Positions 34,139 to 42,371 of a DNA stretch of 64,000 bases are shown in pieces. The stretch comes from Arthrobacter luteolus NBRC 107841 (GTDB taxonomy: Bacteria; Actinomycetota; Actinomycetes; Actinomycetales; Micrococcaceae), in NCBI RefSeq assembly GCF_001552075.1, contig NZ_BCQM01000007.1:124001-188000 (forward strand), written 5' to 3'. Numbering within the stretch: position 1 is the first letter of the stretch; each line of letters opens with the position of its first letter. The notes below the pieces were generated by a model. It saw only the letters and a program-made list of their open reading frames with translations, searched no databases and had not been told where the DNA came from. The position numbers and the translations under genes were made by a program.

Positions 34139-35208
34139 GCCTCCATGACCTGAGCATTCCGAACCTGGCCGGCAGGGCCCTGACCGTCGCCGGTCCGGTC
34201 GATCCCGCTGTCCTGGGCGAAACGCTGATGCATGAACACATCTTCCTCAACATCCGCCGGCCGGGGCATGCCCTGCGCCCCGGCGAAGACTCCGCCGGGG
34301 CAGCGCGGCCCCTGACCCTGGCCAACCTTGCTGAAACCCGGCGGGGCGCCGTCAACAACGACAATGACCTCCTGGGCGACTTCGATGAGATGCTGGAGGA
34401 AATCCTTGCGTTCAAGTACGCCGGAGGCGGGAGCATGGTGGAGGTGTCCAACCTCGGCCTGGGCCGGGACCCCAAATCCCTGCTGCGGGTTTCGCGCGCC
34501 AGCGGCCTGCACATCGTGATGGGGGCGGGCTGGTACACGGAAGCCTTCCACCCGGTGGACATGGATTCCCGCAGCGTCGAGGACCTCACCGAAGTCATCG
34601 TGCGGGACATCGTGTGCGGGGCCGGCGGCACGGGCATCCGGGCAGGAATCATCGGCGAGGTGGGAGTGGAAGGCAACCCGCTCTCCCCCAATGAACTCAA
34701 AAGCATCAGGGCCAGCGGGCGGGCCAGCCGGCTGACGGGCGCACCCATTACCTTCCATTTCGGAGGTTTCGGGGAAGAGAAATTCCAGGTCCTGGACATC
34801 CTGGAAGACGAAGGAGCGGACCTCTCCCAGGTTGTGATGGGCCACAGCGGAGCCCTGGGGGAAGATCTGCCGTTTGCGCGGCGGCTCCTGAGCCGGGGTG
34901 TGTTCGCGGAGTTCGATTTCCTCGGAACCACCGGAAGCCCCTGGGGCACGCTGTGGCCGACCACCGACTACAAGGTGGGGCAGGGCATCGCGGCGCTCGT
35001 CGAGGATGGATACGCCGGGCAGATCGTGCTCGGCCAGGACGTCTGCACCAAGATCCAGCTCAAGCGCTACGGGGGCCACGGGTACAGCTACATCTCCGAG
35101 CATTTCCTTCCGGCCCTCGGCGCCCTGGGCATCGACGACGCCGTTCTGCGGGCTTTTATGGTCGACAATCCACGGCGGGCGCTGACGTTCGCCGAACCGC
35201 GCCCCTGA
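34135..35208 (+). CDS. Phosphotriesterase-family hydrolase (lactonase-like)
   Basis: 357 residues. All binuclear-site positions are visible: His33 and His35 (TLMHEHIF), Glu175 as the bridging acid (GIIGEVG), His208 (PITFHFGG), His237 (VVMGHSGA) and Asp302 (VLGQDVCTK). Having Glu where classical phosphotriesterase has a carboxylated Lys is typical of the phosphotriesterase homology proteins. Family members hydrolyse lactones, phosphotriesters or related esters. AGGAG precedes the ATG, and ATGA overlap couples it to the pseudoenzyme at 33068. It ends the plus-strand unit, facing an alpha/beta hydrolase gene. Substrate unknown. Confidence 0.87.
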   Translation: MSLHDLSIPNLAGRALTVAGPVDPAVLGETLMHEHIFLNIRRPGHALRPGEDSAGAARPLTLANLAETRRGAVNNDNDLLGDFDEMLEEILAFKYAGGGSMVEVSNLGLGRDPKSLLRVSRASGLHIVMGAGWYTEAFHPVDMDSRSVEDLTEVIVRDIVCGAGGTGIRAGIIGEVGVEGNPLSPNELKSIRASGRASRLTGAPITFHFGGFGEEKFQVLDILEDEGADLSQVVMGHSGALGEDLPFARRLLSRGVFAEFDFLGTTGSPWGTLWPTTDYKVGQGIAALVEDGYAGQIVLGQDVCTKIQLKRYGGHGYSYISEHFLPALGALGIDDAVLRAFMVDNPRRALTFAEPRP

Positions 35209-35235
35209 CAGAGGGAACGGTCCGGCGAACGGACA

Positions 35236-36009
35236 TCAGCTGTTGATGAAGTCCAGGGCCGCCTGTTGGAACGCACTGCCGTGGAGCACCTGCAGATGGT
35301 CGCCGGGCACGGTCAGCATGCGGGCACCCTTGACTGCCTCAGCCAGAGTTTCCATACCCGCAGCGATCTGGTCCCCGCTGCCCCGAACGAACAGCACGGG
35401 GGCCTCCGGAGCCCCGGCGTCCGGCTGGAACGGCTCGGCCCGGAGCCCTTCGATCACAGCCAGCAGCGATTCGGGGTCGCGTCCCGGCGCAGTGATCATC
35501 CCGCCGATCATCGCGGTCAGGGGATCCTGCGGCGCGGCACCGTCACGGACCAGTGCCGTCAGGCTGCCCATGTCCAGGGCACCGAAAGGCTCGAACGGGC
35601 TGAGGCCGCCGAGCACCAGGTGCCCCACGCGCCGCGGGCTGATCCGGGCCAGGCTCCACGCGAGCCGTGCGCCCAGCGAATAGCCCACGATGTCCACACT
35701 GTCGCCGGGCATACCGGCGATCACAGCTGCCAGGGCCGCGCTCTGGCTGCTGGTGCTGAGCGAGTCCGCCGTCCCGGGCCGCGCGCTTGCGCCGTGCCCG
35801 GGCAGGTCCGGGATATAGACCGGCCGGCCGGCAGCGGTCAGCGCCGCCGGAAGCCCGGCATCCGGCCAGTCGTCCGCACCGTTGGAGGAAAAGGTGTGCA
35901 GCAGCAGCACCGGAACCCCGCCGGCTCCGTTTTCCGGGGTAAGCACCCGGCAGGGCAGGGAAGCCACGGGGGAATCAGCAGTCACGGCCTGGCCTTTCGC
36001 TGAGAACAT
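35236..36009 (-). CDS. Alpha/beta hydrolase
   Basis: 257 residues, cytoplasmic. Fold markers: PVLLLHTFSSNGADDW (oxyanion region), YIPDLPGHGAS, nucleophile Ser111 in VDIVGYSLGAR, APVLFVRGSGDQI as the acid strand, and His238 in VPGDHLQVLH. It resembles MhpC/BphD-like carbon-carbon or ester hydrolases of aromatic and terpenoid catabolism, but the exact class cannot be fixed. It follows the methyltransferase-like gene by nine bases on the minus strand, so it is probably expressed from the same operator-controlled promoter. Confidence 0.85.
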   Translation of the reverse strand: MFSAKGQAVTADSPVASLPCRVLTPENGAGGVPVLLLHTFSSNGADDWPDAGLPAALTAAGRPVYIPDLPGHGASARPGTADSLSTSSQSAALAAVIAGMPGDSVDIVGYSLGARLAWSLARISPRRVGHLVLGGLSPFEPFGALDMGSLTALVRDGAAPQDPLTAMIGGMITAPGRDPESLLAVIEGLRAEPFQPDAGAPEAPVLFVRGSGDQIAAGMETLAEAVKGARMLTVPGDHLQVLHGSAFQQAALDFINS

Positions 36010-36018
36010 CCGCCGGCG

Positions 36019-37023
36019 TCAAACTGCATCAGCCACAATCACCCGGGGGCTGCCGGGAAGGGAAATCATCTCCCGGAAGGCCCAGCCGGCTGCTTCCAGC
36101 CATTCCCGGACCACTGATTCGGGATACACCACGGTCCCGTCGATGTTGTAGTACTCCCCGGCGTGCAGTGCATCGATCCGGCGCTGGACCGGGTCATCGT
36201 CAAGGTAGAAATCGAGCATCAGCAGGGTTGCGCCGGGGGCGGCTGCCGCCCGTGCATTTGCCAGGATGCGCGCGTTCTCCGCGGCACCGAAGCGGTGGGC
36301 AACATGGTTGACCATCACGAGGTCATGCGCGCCGCCGGGCTGGGCATCCTCGGTCTCCGCGCCTTCAACAACGGCACGTCCGCTCAGGCCGGCTGCTTCG
36401 ACTGCCTGGCGGACACCGTCGGCGAAGTCCGGTGCCACCACAAAGCGGGTCTTGAGGTCGGGGTTGGCCTGCATCGCCTTGATGGCGAAGTCCGGGCTCA
36501 GACCGCCCAGGTCGAGGGCCGATCCAAAACCGGTGAAGTCGAAGTGGCGCGCCAGCATCTCTGCGTGCAGGGCGTTGTAGGTCATCACACCCTGCATGAA
36601 GTCAGCCCAGCCGGCCTCGTCGAGTTCCAGGGTTCCGGCAGCATCCGTGTCAACAGTCTTGTCGTAGCCCCGCCACTGGTCGTAGCTGGTGGAACCCAGG
36701 AACGCGAGGAACGGTGCCAGGTCCAGCTCGGCGTGTCCGCCGGTGAGGTAGGCGGCGGCGTCGGGGGTCAGGCTGTAGTGGCCCCCGGCGCGCCCGAGCA
36801 GGCCCTGCGCAGCCATGCTGTCGGCCAGGACGCGTACCTGGCGGTGAGGCACGCCTGTTGTGCTGGCGAGTTCCTCGACCGTTGACGCGCCGTCGGCAAT
36901 GGCGGTGAAGAGACCAATGCGGCTGGCGGCGAAGAGCTGTTTCGCTCCCATAAAGCCGATGGCGATGTCCACGATTGCTTCCGGGGTGGCCGTCCGTGCG
37001 GCCGGGTGGGTTGCAGATGTCAC
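36019..37023 (-). CDS. O-methyltransferase-like protein with degenerate SAM motif
   Basis: 334 residues. An N-terminal winged-helix dimerisation domain (AIGFMGAKQLFAASRIGLFT; TTGVPHRQVRVLADSM) precedes a class I methyltransferase fold, as in hydroxyneurosporene/caffeate-type O-methyltransferases. The SAM-binding loop, normally D(V/L)GGGxG, reads DLGGLSPD at 171-178, losing two glycines. The later HDLVMVNHVAHRFG segment and a C-terminal EWLEAAGW helix are kept. It may use SAM poorly or bind another ligand. It is the first gene of a minus-strand pair with a near-perfect operator 73 bases upstream. Confidence 0.78.
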   Translation of the reverse strand: MTSATHPAARTATPEAIVDIAIGFMGAKQLFAASRIGLFTAIADGASTVEELASTTGVPHRQVRVLADSMAAQGLLGRAGGHYSLTPDAAAYLTGGHAELDLAPFLAFLGSTSYDQWRGYDKTVDTDAAGTLELDEAGWADFMQGVMTYNALHAEMLARHFDFTGFGSALDLGGLSPDFAIKAMQANPDLKTRFVVAPDFADGVRQAVEAAGLSGRAVVEGAETEDAQPGGAHDLVMVNHVAHRFGAAENARILANARAAAAPGATLLMLDFYLDDDPVQRRIDALHAGEYYNIDGTVVYPESVVREWLEAAGWAFREMISLPGSPRVIVADAV

Positions 37024-37095
37024 GGGTCCTAGACCTTTCGTTAATGCGGTGCCGCCTGGTTCTGAAGGCCCGGAAACGGGCGCGGCCGTGGCAGG

Positions 37096-37113
37096 AGTCT
37101 ACGGTCGTAGACT
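37096..37113. promoter_or_regulatory. TetR-type operator C (before the methyltransferase-like gene)
   Basis: AGTCTACGGTCGTAGACT, the most symmetrical copy. The palindrome extends to 37092-37117 with 12-base arms (CAGGAGTCTACG). On the minus strand TAGACT (37096-37101) and TGGACA (37119-37124) form a -10/-35 pair at 17 bases, so a bound repressor would cover the promoter. Confidence 0.85.
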
Positions 37114-37159
37114 CCTGATGTCCAGAGATCCAGCCGGGAAGTGAGGGTGCTGGTTTTTG

Positions 37160-37177
37160 CGTCTACGTGCGTATACT
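37160..37177. promoter_or_regulatory. TetR-type operator D (before the SDR gene)
   Basis: CGTCTACGTGCGTATACT, the same pattern with one outer base changed. Its right half TATACT (37172-37177) is a good -10 for the plus-strand SDR gene, 51 bases before the start codon. Operators C and D, 64 bases apart, serve the two divergent units. Confidence 0.75.
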
Positions 37178-37228
37178 CTAAACCCCATGCGCTGCACGCG
37201 GCCGCGCTGGAAGGGGGAATAACCGCAG

Positions 37229-37963
37229 ATGAGCAAGGCCCGAAATATCCTCGTGACAGGCGGGGCAGGCGGCATCGGCCGCACGGTTTCCGAAGCATTC
37301 GCAGCCCTGGGCGACCATGTTGTCATCGCCGACCGGGATGGGGAGGCAGCAGCCGAAGCGGCGCGGTCCCTCGGCGGCACCGCCCTCGCCGTCGACATCA
37401 CGGATACCGCTTCTGCCCCGGCCGCGCTCGATGAAGCGGCCCGTGCCTGCGGCGGCTTCGATGTCCTCGTCAACAACGCCGGCCTGCTGTCTGTCCACGG
37501 GGCCCTGACTGAACTCAGTGTCACGGACTACGAGTCGATCCTGCGGGTCAACGTCCTGGGGACCTACCTGGTGACGCAGACGGTCGCCCGGCAGATGATA
37601 GCCGCGGGACGGCAGGGCAGCATCGTCAACATTTCCTCCATCGGCGCCCGCCAGCCAACACCCGGCATGGGCGGATATGAGTCCAGCAAGGCCGCCGTGG
37701 ATTCGCTGACCCGCTGGGCGGCAATCGAACTGGCCGCCCACGGAATCCGGGTCAATGCGGTGGCTCCGGGCCCGGTCCTCACCCCGATGCTGAGCGCCGG
37801 CCTGCCGGAAGGATCCGAGGCGCGCCGCGCCTGGGAATCCCGGATCCCCCTGAACGCACTGGCATCCACCTCCGACGTCGCTGCCGCGGTCCTGTTCCTG
37901 GCCGGCGCCGGGCACATCACCGGGATCAGCCTGCCTGTCGACGGCGGCCAGCTGCTCACCTGA
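37229..37963 (+). CDS. Short-chain dehydrogenase/reductase
   Basis: 244 residues. Classical SDR: cofactor motif VTGGAGGIG (9-17), Asp36 in VVIADRDG suggesting NAD(H) preference, NNAG (82-85), catalytic Ser136/137 in NISS, Tyr150 and Lys154 in GGYESSKAAV, and a C-terminal GISLPVDGGQLL. It oxidises or reduces a hydroxyl/keto group. It is the first gene of the plus-strand unit that continues with two HSL-type esterases and the exporter, under operator D. Closest general type is 3-oxoacyl-ACP reductase-like/secondary alcohol dehydrogenase; substrate unknown. Confidence 0.9.
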   Translation: MSKARNILVTGGAGGIGRTVSEAFAALGDHVVIADRDGEAAAEAARSLGGTALAVDITDTASAPAALDEAARACGGFDVLVNNAGLLSVHGALTELSVTDYESILRVNVLGTYLVTQTVARQMIAAGRQGSIVNISSIGARQPTPGMGGYESSKAAVDSLTRWAAIELAAHGIRVNAVAPGPVLTPMLSAGLPEGSEARRAWESRIPLNALASTSDVAAAVLFLAGAGHITGISLPVDGGQLLT

Positions 37964-38027
37964 GCCACCACCGTCCACAGCCAGCCGTCCTCCGAAAAAA
38001 CAAAGACGTAGAGAAAGGCAAGATCCG

Positions 38028-39035
38028 ATGCCGCAGGCCCCTGCCGTTGGAATCACCCCGGTCCCGTTCGCACCCGAACTCGCACCGGTTATCCAAGCCA
38101 TGGCTGCCAGCCCGCAGCCGCCCATGTCCAGGGAAACCATCGCAGCATCCCGCGGCGGCAGCCAGGGAATGTTCCCCAGTCCCACAGAAGTCATCGGCAG
38201 CCGCCCGGTCGAAGCCATTGAACGCATCATCCCGGGCCCCTCCGGTGCTCCCGACCTCGAGATCACGGTCCTGCGCCCCAGCACTCCAGCACCCGGCGGG
38301 CAGGCTGTTCCCGGCCTGTTCAACATCCATGGCGGCGGAATGGTCGTAGGACACCGGGACTGGGAGACCGGCCGTCTGGTGGAGCTCGTGGAGAAGCACG
38401 GTGTGGTCGCAGTCAACGTTGAGTACCGTCTGGCCCCGGAGGACCCCTACCCCGCCGGCGTCGAAGACTGCTATGCCGGACTCGTCTGGATGTCCGAAAA
38501 CGCGGCGGAACTCGGCATCGACCCGGACCGGATCGTTGTGATGGGAGGCAGCGCCGGCGGCGGGTTCTCGGCTGCATTGACCCTGATGGCCCGCGACCGC
38601 CGCGGCCCGGCCATCGCCGGCCAGCTGCTGCTCTGCCCCATGATCGATAACACCAACACCAGCATCTCAAGCCGGCAGTACGCCGGATTGGGAACCTGGA
38701 CGCGGGAAGCCAACCTGCTCGCCTGGGAGTGCGTCCTCGGCCCGGACCTGGCGTTCAGCCCCGAGGCACCCGCTTTTGCCGCCCCCACCCGCGCCGCCGA
38801 TCTGGCCGGACTGCCCCCGGCATTCATCGAAGTCGGCTCCGCAGAACCCTTCCGCGACGAGGACGTCGAATACGCCACCCGCATCTGGGCCACCGGAGGG
38901 GAAGCTGAGCTGCATGTCTGGTCAGGCGGATTCCACGGCTTCGATATCTACGCGCCGGAGAGTGAACTGACCCGGGCGGCACTGGCTTCCCGTGATTCCT
39001 GGCTCCAGCGGCTCCTCTTTCCCCAGCCCGAATAG
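38028..39035 (+). CDS. HSL-type alpha/beta hydrolase/esterase (first paralogue)
   Basis: 335 residues, hormone-sensitive-lipase family. Oxyanion motif HGGG (101-104), VEYRLAPEDPYPAGVEDCYA, nucleophile Ser175 in GGSAGG, acid position in VGSAEPFRDED (Glu273, where Asp is more usual) and His303 in GGFHGF. It hydrolyses carboxyl esters or lactones of small acids. It is closely related to the next gene, with matching DLAGLPPAFIEVG-type stretches, so the pair arose by duplication. It lies 64 bases after the SDR gene. Confidence 0.88.
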   Translation: MPQAPAVGITPVPFAPELAPVIQAMAASPQPPMSRETIAASRGGSQGMFPSPTEVIGSRPVEAIERIIPGPSGAPDLEITVLRPSTPAPGGQAVPGLFNIHGGGMVVGHRDWETGRLVELVEKHGVVAVNVEYRLAPEDPYPAGVEDCYAGLVWMSENAAELGIDPDRIVVMGGSAGGGFSAALTLMARDRRGPAIAGQLLLCPMIDNTNTSISSRQYAGLGTWTREANLLAWECVLGPDLAFSPEAPAFAAPTRAADLAGLPPAFIEVGSAEPFRDEDVEYATRIWATGGEAELHVWSGGFHGFDIYAPESELTRAALASRDSWLQRLLFPQPE

Positions 39036-39073
39036 CGGACCCGGACAACCGGCCCACGTTCAAGGAGGCAGCA

Positions 39074-40060
39074 GTGTCTACAACCCCGGTCCCGTACGAT
39101 CCGGAGCTGGTGGCCGGTCTGGCCGCCTTCCAGTCCCTGTTCGAGCCCTATCCCCTGCGGGCAGACACCATCCTCCCCAGCCGCCGGCACGTCGCCGGTC
39201 TGATCCCGCCGCTGGCAGAGCAGATTGGCTCCCTGCCCGTGACCGGGACGGACCTGCTGATACCCGGACCGGCCGGGGCGCCGGACATTGAGGTGACAGT
39301 CATCCGCCCGGCGGCCGCCCGAAGCGGGCCGGCACCGGCGGTCCTGGGTATCCATGGCGGCGGGATGGTGCTGGGCACCAGGTTCTTCGGCACCGGCGAA
39401 CTCATTGACCTGGCCCACCGGCACGGTGTTGTCGGCGTGGCGGTGGAATACCGGCTGGCGCCGGAGCATCCCGGCCCGGCCGCGGCTGAGGACTGCTACG
39501 CGGCGTTGGCCTGGCTGGCTGCCCATGCCCCCGGACTGGGGGTCGATCCGGAACGGATTATTGTCTCGGGTGCCAGCGCGGGCGGCGGGCTCAGTGCCTC
39601 GGTGGCGCTGATGGCCCGTGACCGGGGCGGTCCGCGGCTGGCCGGGCAGCTGCTGAACACCCCAATGCTCGACGACCGCAACGGAACAGTCTCCAGCCGG
39701 CAGTACAGCGGGGTGGGCATCTGGGACCGCGGCAACAACGAAGCTGCCTGGACCGCTGTTCTCGGCCAGGCGCGGGGCACTGCGGACGTACATCCGTACA
39801 GCGCCGCGGCGCGGGCGGAGGACCTGTCGGGCCTGCCTCCGGCGTTTATCGAGGTCGGAGCCGCTGAGGTCTTCCGCGACGAAGCGACGGCGTACGCCAC
39901 CCGGCTCTGGGCAGCCGGCGGCACGGCCGAGCTGCACGTCTGGTCCGGTGCCTATCACGGTTTCTCCGGCTCATCCCCGGCAGCGAGAGTGTCCCTCGCG
40001 GCTCAGGAGGCGCGGGAGAGCTGGCTTTGCCGGACCCTGCGCCTCGGCCCGTCCGCTTAG
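39074..40060 (+). CDS. HSL-type alpha/beta hydrolase/esterase (second paralogue)
   Basis: 328 residues, GTG start with GGAGG eight bases before. HGGG (94-97), VEYRLAPEHPGPAAAEDCYA, nucleophile Ser168 in GASAGG, Glu265 in VGAAEVFRDEA and His295 in GAYHGF. Compared with the paralogue at 38028 it has a different N terminus and cap, which usually determine substrate choice, and again Glu instead of Asp as likely acid. The two genes are 38 bases apart. The pair suggests hydrolysis of two ester types or isomers in the same pathway. Confidence 0.88.
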   Translation: MSTTPVPYDPELVAGLAAFQSLFEPYPLRADTILPSRRHVAGLIPPLAEQIGSLPVTGTDLLIPGPAGAPDIEVTVIRPAAARSGPAPAVLGIHGGGMVLGTRFFGTGELIDLAHRHGVVGVAVEYRLAPEHPGPAAAEDCYAALAWLAAHAPGLGVDPERIIVSGASAGGGLSASVALMARDRGGPRLAGQLLNTPMLDDRNGTVSSRQYSGVGIWDRGNNEAAWTAVLGQARGTADVHPYSAAARAEDLSGLPPAFIEVGAAEVFRDEATAYATRLWAAGGTAELHVWSGAYHGFSGSSPAARVSLAAQEARESWLCRTLRLGPSA

Positions 40061-40118
40061 CCTCCCCCTTTCCGCCGCCCGTCCGGGTCCTCGGCCAGGC
40101 CGTCAGAAACAGGAACCC

Positions 40119-41345
40119 ATGTCTTCCCCTTCCGTCACTACTGTCCCGGCCCACGGCATGAGCAAACGCCGAATCGTCCTGGTCCTGGGCGCCCTTGAAG
40201 CTTTCGGCCCGCTCTCCATGGACCTGTACATGCCGGCGCTGCCCCATCTGGCTGAGTCACTGCAGACGACCGACACCCTGGCCCAAACCACCATGTCCGT
40301 ATGCATGATCGGGCTGGGTGCCGGCCAGCTCATCGCCGGACCGCTGAGTGACCGGTTGGGGCGCCGGCGTCCGCTTCTGGCGGGCATCGCGCTGTTTACC
40401 GTCTTCTCGCTTGCCTGCGCCTTTGCACCAACCATCGAGCTGCTCCTGCTGGCACGGTTCCTGCAGGGCCTCGCCGGGGCCGCCGGCGTCGTCATCGCCC
40501 TGGCCGTGGCCCGCGACCTGTTCAGCGGCATTGAACTGTCCCGGATGCTGTCGCTGCTCGCCCTCGTCGGCTCCTCCGCCCCGATCATCGCTCCCGTCCT
40601 CGGCGGCCAGCTGGCCCGGGTGATGGACTGGCGCGGAATGTTCGGGATCCTGGCGCTGATCGGAGCCCTCATTCTGCTCCTGGCTGCCGTCTCGCTGCAG
40701 GAGACACACCCCGCACACCGGCGCACCACAGAGGGCATCCGGGTGACCGTGCGGCAGTTCGGCCTGCTGTTCCATGACCGGTTGTTTGTCCTGCTGCTTG
40801 TGACGTCGGCCGCTGGCGGCGTCGGCTTCTTCACCTACCTGTCGATGTCCAGCTTTGTGCTGCAGAACGAATTCGGGCTGACTCCACAGCTGTTCAGCTT
40901 CGTGTTTGCCGCAAATGCGCTGTCCAGCATGGCCGGCGCGCAGATCAGCAGGTTCCTGGTGGCGCGGCTCGGTCCGGCCAGAATGTATCTGCTGGGGTAC
41001 GGGCTCACCCTGCTGGCAGCCGCCGCCCTGTTCACCGGCGCGGTGCTCGCCGCGCCTCCGGGTCTCCTGCTGATATTCCTTGCCGGCTACCTCATGACCA
41101 GTGGCATGGTTTCGCCGAATACGACCACACTGGCGATGGACCGCCACCGCGAGCGGGCCGGTACGGCCGCTGCGCTCTTTGGGACGGCATCCTTTGTGGT
41201 GGGTCCGGTCATAGCGCCGCTTGCCGCGCTCAGCGGTGCGACGGCGGCGGCCATGGGTGCGATGATTGCCGGCGCCGTCGCCTGCGCGGCTCTGCTGGCG
41301 TTCCTGTGGGTTCGTCCCCTCCTGCGGAGCTCCGTCTCCGGGTAG
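40119..41345 (+). CDS. Bcr/CflA-type MFS exporter
   Basis: 408 residues with 12 predicted membrane segments. Family markers: FGPLSMDLYMPALPHLAESL at the first segment, IGLGAGQLIAGPLSDRLGRR with the MFS loop 2-3 motif, and FLQGLAGAAGVVIALAVARD in segments 4-5. Proton-driven drug or metabolite efflux is the family role. I chose the ATG at 40119, with AGGAA just upstream. It is the last gene of the SDR-esterase unit, followed by a strong terminator; it may export the compound or a toxic intermediate. Confidence 0.88.
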   Translation: MSSPSVTTVPAHGMSKRRIVLVLGALEAFGPLSMDLYMPALPHLAESLQTTDTLAQTTMSVCMIGLGAGQLIAGPLSDRLGRRRPLLAGIALFTVFSLACAFAPTIELLLLARFLQGLAGAAGVVIALAVARDLFSGIELSRMLSLLALVGSSAPIIAPVLGGQLARVMDWRGMFGILALIGALILLLAAVSLQETHPAHRRTTEGIRVTVRQFGLLFHDRLFVLLLVTSAAGGVGFFTYLSMSSFVLQNEFGLTPQLFSFVFAANALSSMAGAQISRFLVARLGPARMYLLGYGLTLLAAAALFTGAVLAAPPGLLLIFLAGYLMTSGMVSPNTTTLAMDRHRERAGTAAALFGTASFVVGPVIAPLAALSGATAAAMGAMIAGAVACAALLAFLWVRPLLRSSVSG

Positions 41346-41395
41346 GCCCCGGGCAGGACCCGCCGCCGCCCCAGCCGACGATGGTCTGAGCGGAC

Positions 41396-41427
41396 GTTTG
41401 TCTGAGGGAATGTTTGTCTGAGGGAAT
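41396..41427. repeat. Tandem 16-bp duplication
   Basis: Two exact copies of GTTTGTCTGAGGGAAT, head to tail, between the exporter stop and the terminator. No coding role is evident. It may be a slippage duplication. Confidence 0.8.
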
Positions 41428-41436
41428 GTTAAACCG

Positions 41437-41471
41437 AAAAGCACCGGGAACCTGAGGTTCCCGGTGCTTTT
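41437..41471. terminator. Bidirectional intrinsic terminator
   Basis: Perfect 16-bp stem AAAAGCACCGGGAACC / GGTTCCCGGTGCTTTT with a 3-base TGA loop. A-tract and T-tract on the two sides make it a rho-independent terminator in both directions, separating the exporter unit from the convergent ABC transporter unit. Confidence 0.93.
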
Positions 41472-41492
41472 CCTTCCGCTGACTGGTGGCTT

Positions 41493-42371
41493 TCAGTTTC
41501 CGGCCACAGCCAGCGCCTCCGGCTCCTTCCGGAGCGCAAGCCACTCCTGCCGGCGTCGTCGCTGGGCCTCCGGGTTGGCGATGGGCGAGGCCATCAGCAG
41601 CCGCCGCGTATAGGGATGCTGCGGATCCGTGGTGACCTGGTGTCCGCTGCCGGTCTCAACCAGCTTGCCCCGGTACATCACCGCGACCCGGTGGCAGACG
41701 CGGCGCACAACACCGAGGTCATGGGTGATGAACAGGTAGGAAACACCGGTATCGCGCTGCAGTTCAATGAACAGGTCAAGTATGGACGCCTGGGTGGTCA
41801 GGTCCAGCGCGCTGACCGGTTCATCACAAATAATCAGGCGCGGTTTCCGGACCAGTGCGCGCGCGATCGCAATGCGCTGGCGCTGCCCGCCGGAAAACTC
41901 GCGCGGATACCGGTCGACCACGCCGGCGGGCAGTTTGACCCGGTCCAGCATCTCCTTCACCGCGGCATCCGCGCCGCGGCGCTCCAACCCGGAACTCGTG
42001 AGCGGCTCAGCCAGGATCTGCCCGATCGTCATGCTCGGGTCGAGGGATCCGTACGGGTCCTGGAACACCACCTGGATGCTTGAGGACAGCTTGCGCCGTT
42101 CCGGCCTCCGAAGGTGCGTGATGTCGCGTCCGTCGAAGGAGATCCGGCCGTCCGTGACCGGGACCAGCCCCAGGACCGCCTTGCCCAGCGTGGATTTTCC
42201 GGACCCGGATTCACCCACCAGGCCAAGGCATTCACCGGGCTTGATCTCCAGTGAAACGTCATCCAGCGCACGGAAGTTTCTGCGCCCGGACAGGGAATAG
42301 TCGATGGCCAGGTTGTCGACGGACAGCAGCGGGCCGGCTGCGTCCGCCGCTGGGTCGGGCTTCGGGGTCAT
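41493..42371 (-). CDS. Oligopeptide-type ABC transporter ATPase (DppF/OppF class)
   Basis: 292 residues. Walker A GESGSGKST (about 53-61), signature FSGGQRQRIAIARAL, Walker B LIICDEPVSALD and the H-loop FITHDLGVV. The C terminus carries the family-specific tail DPQHPYTRRLLMASP, which distinguishes OppF/DppF ATPases. It energises uptake through the permeases encoded upstream. Its start overlaps the stop of the permease-ATPase fusion by four bases. It is the last gene of the minus-strand transport unit. Confidence 0.92.
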   Translation of the reverse strand: MTPKPDPAADAAGPLLSVDNLAIDYSLSGRRNFRALDDVSLEIKPGECLGLVGESGSGKSTLGKAVLGLVPVTDGRISFDGRDITHLRRPERRKLSSSIQVVFQDPYGSLDPSMTIGQILAEPLTSSGLERRGADAAVKEMLDRVKLPAGVVDRYPREFSGGQRQRIAIARALVRKPRLIICDEPVSALDLTTQASILDLFIELQRDTGVSYLFITHDLGVVRRVCHRVAVMYRGKLVETGSGHQVTTDPQHPYTRRLLMASPIANPEAQRRRRQEWLALRKEPEALAVAGN

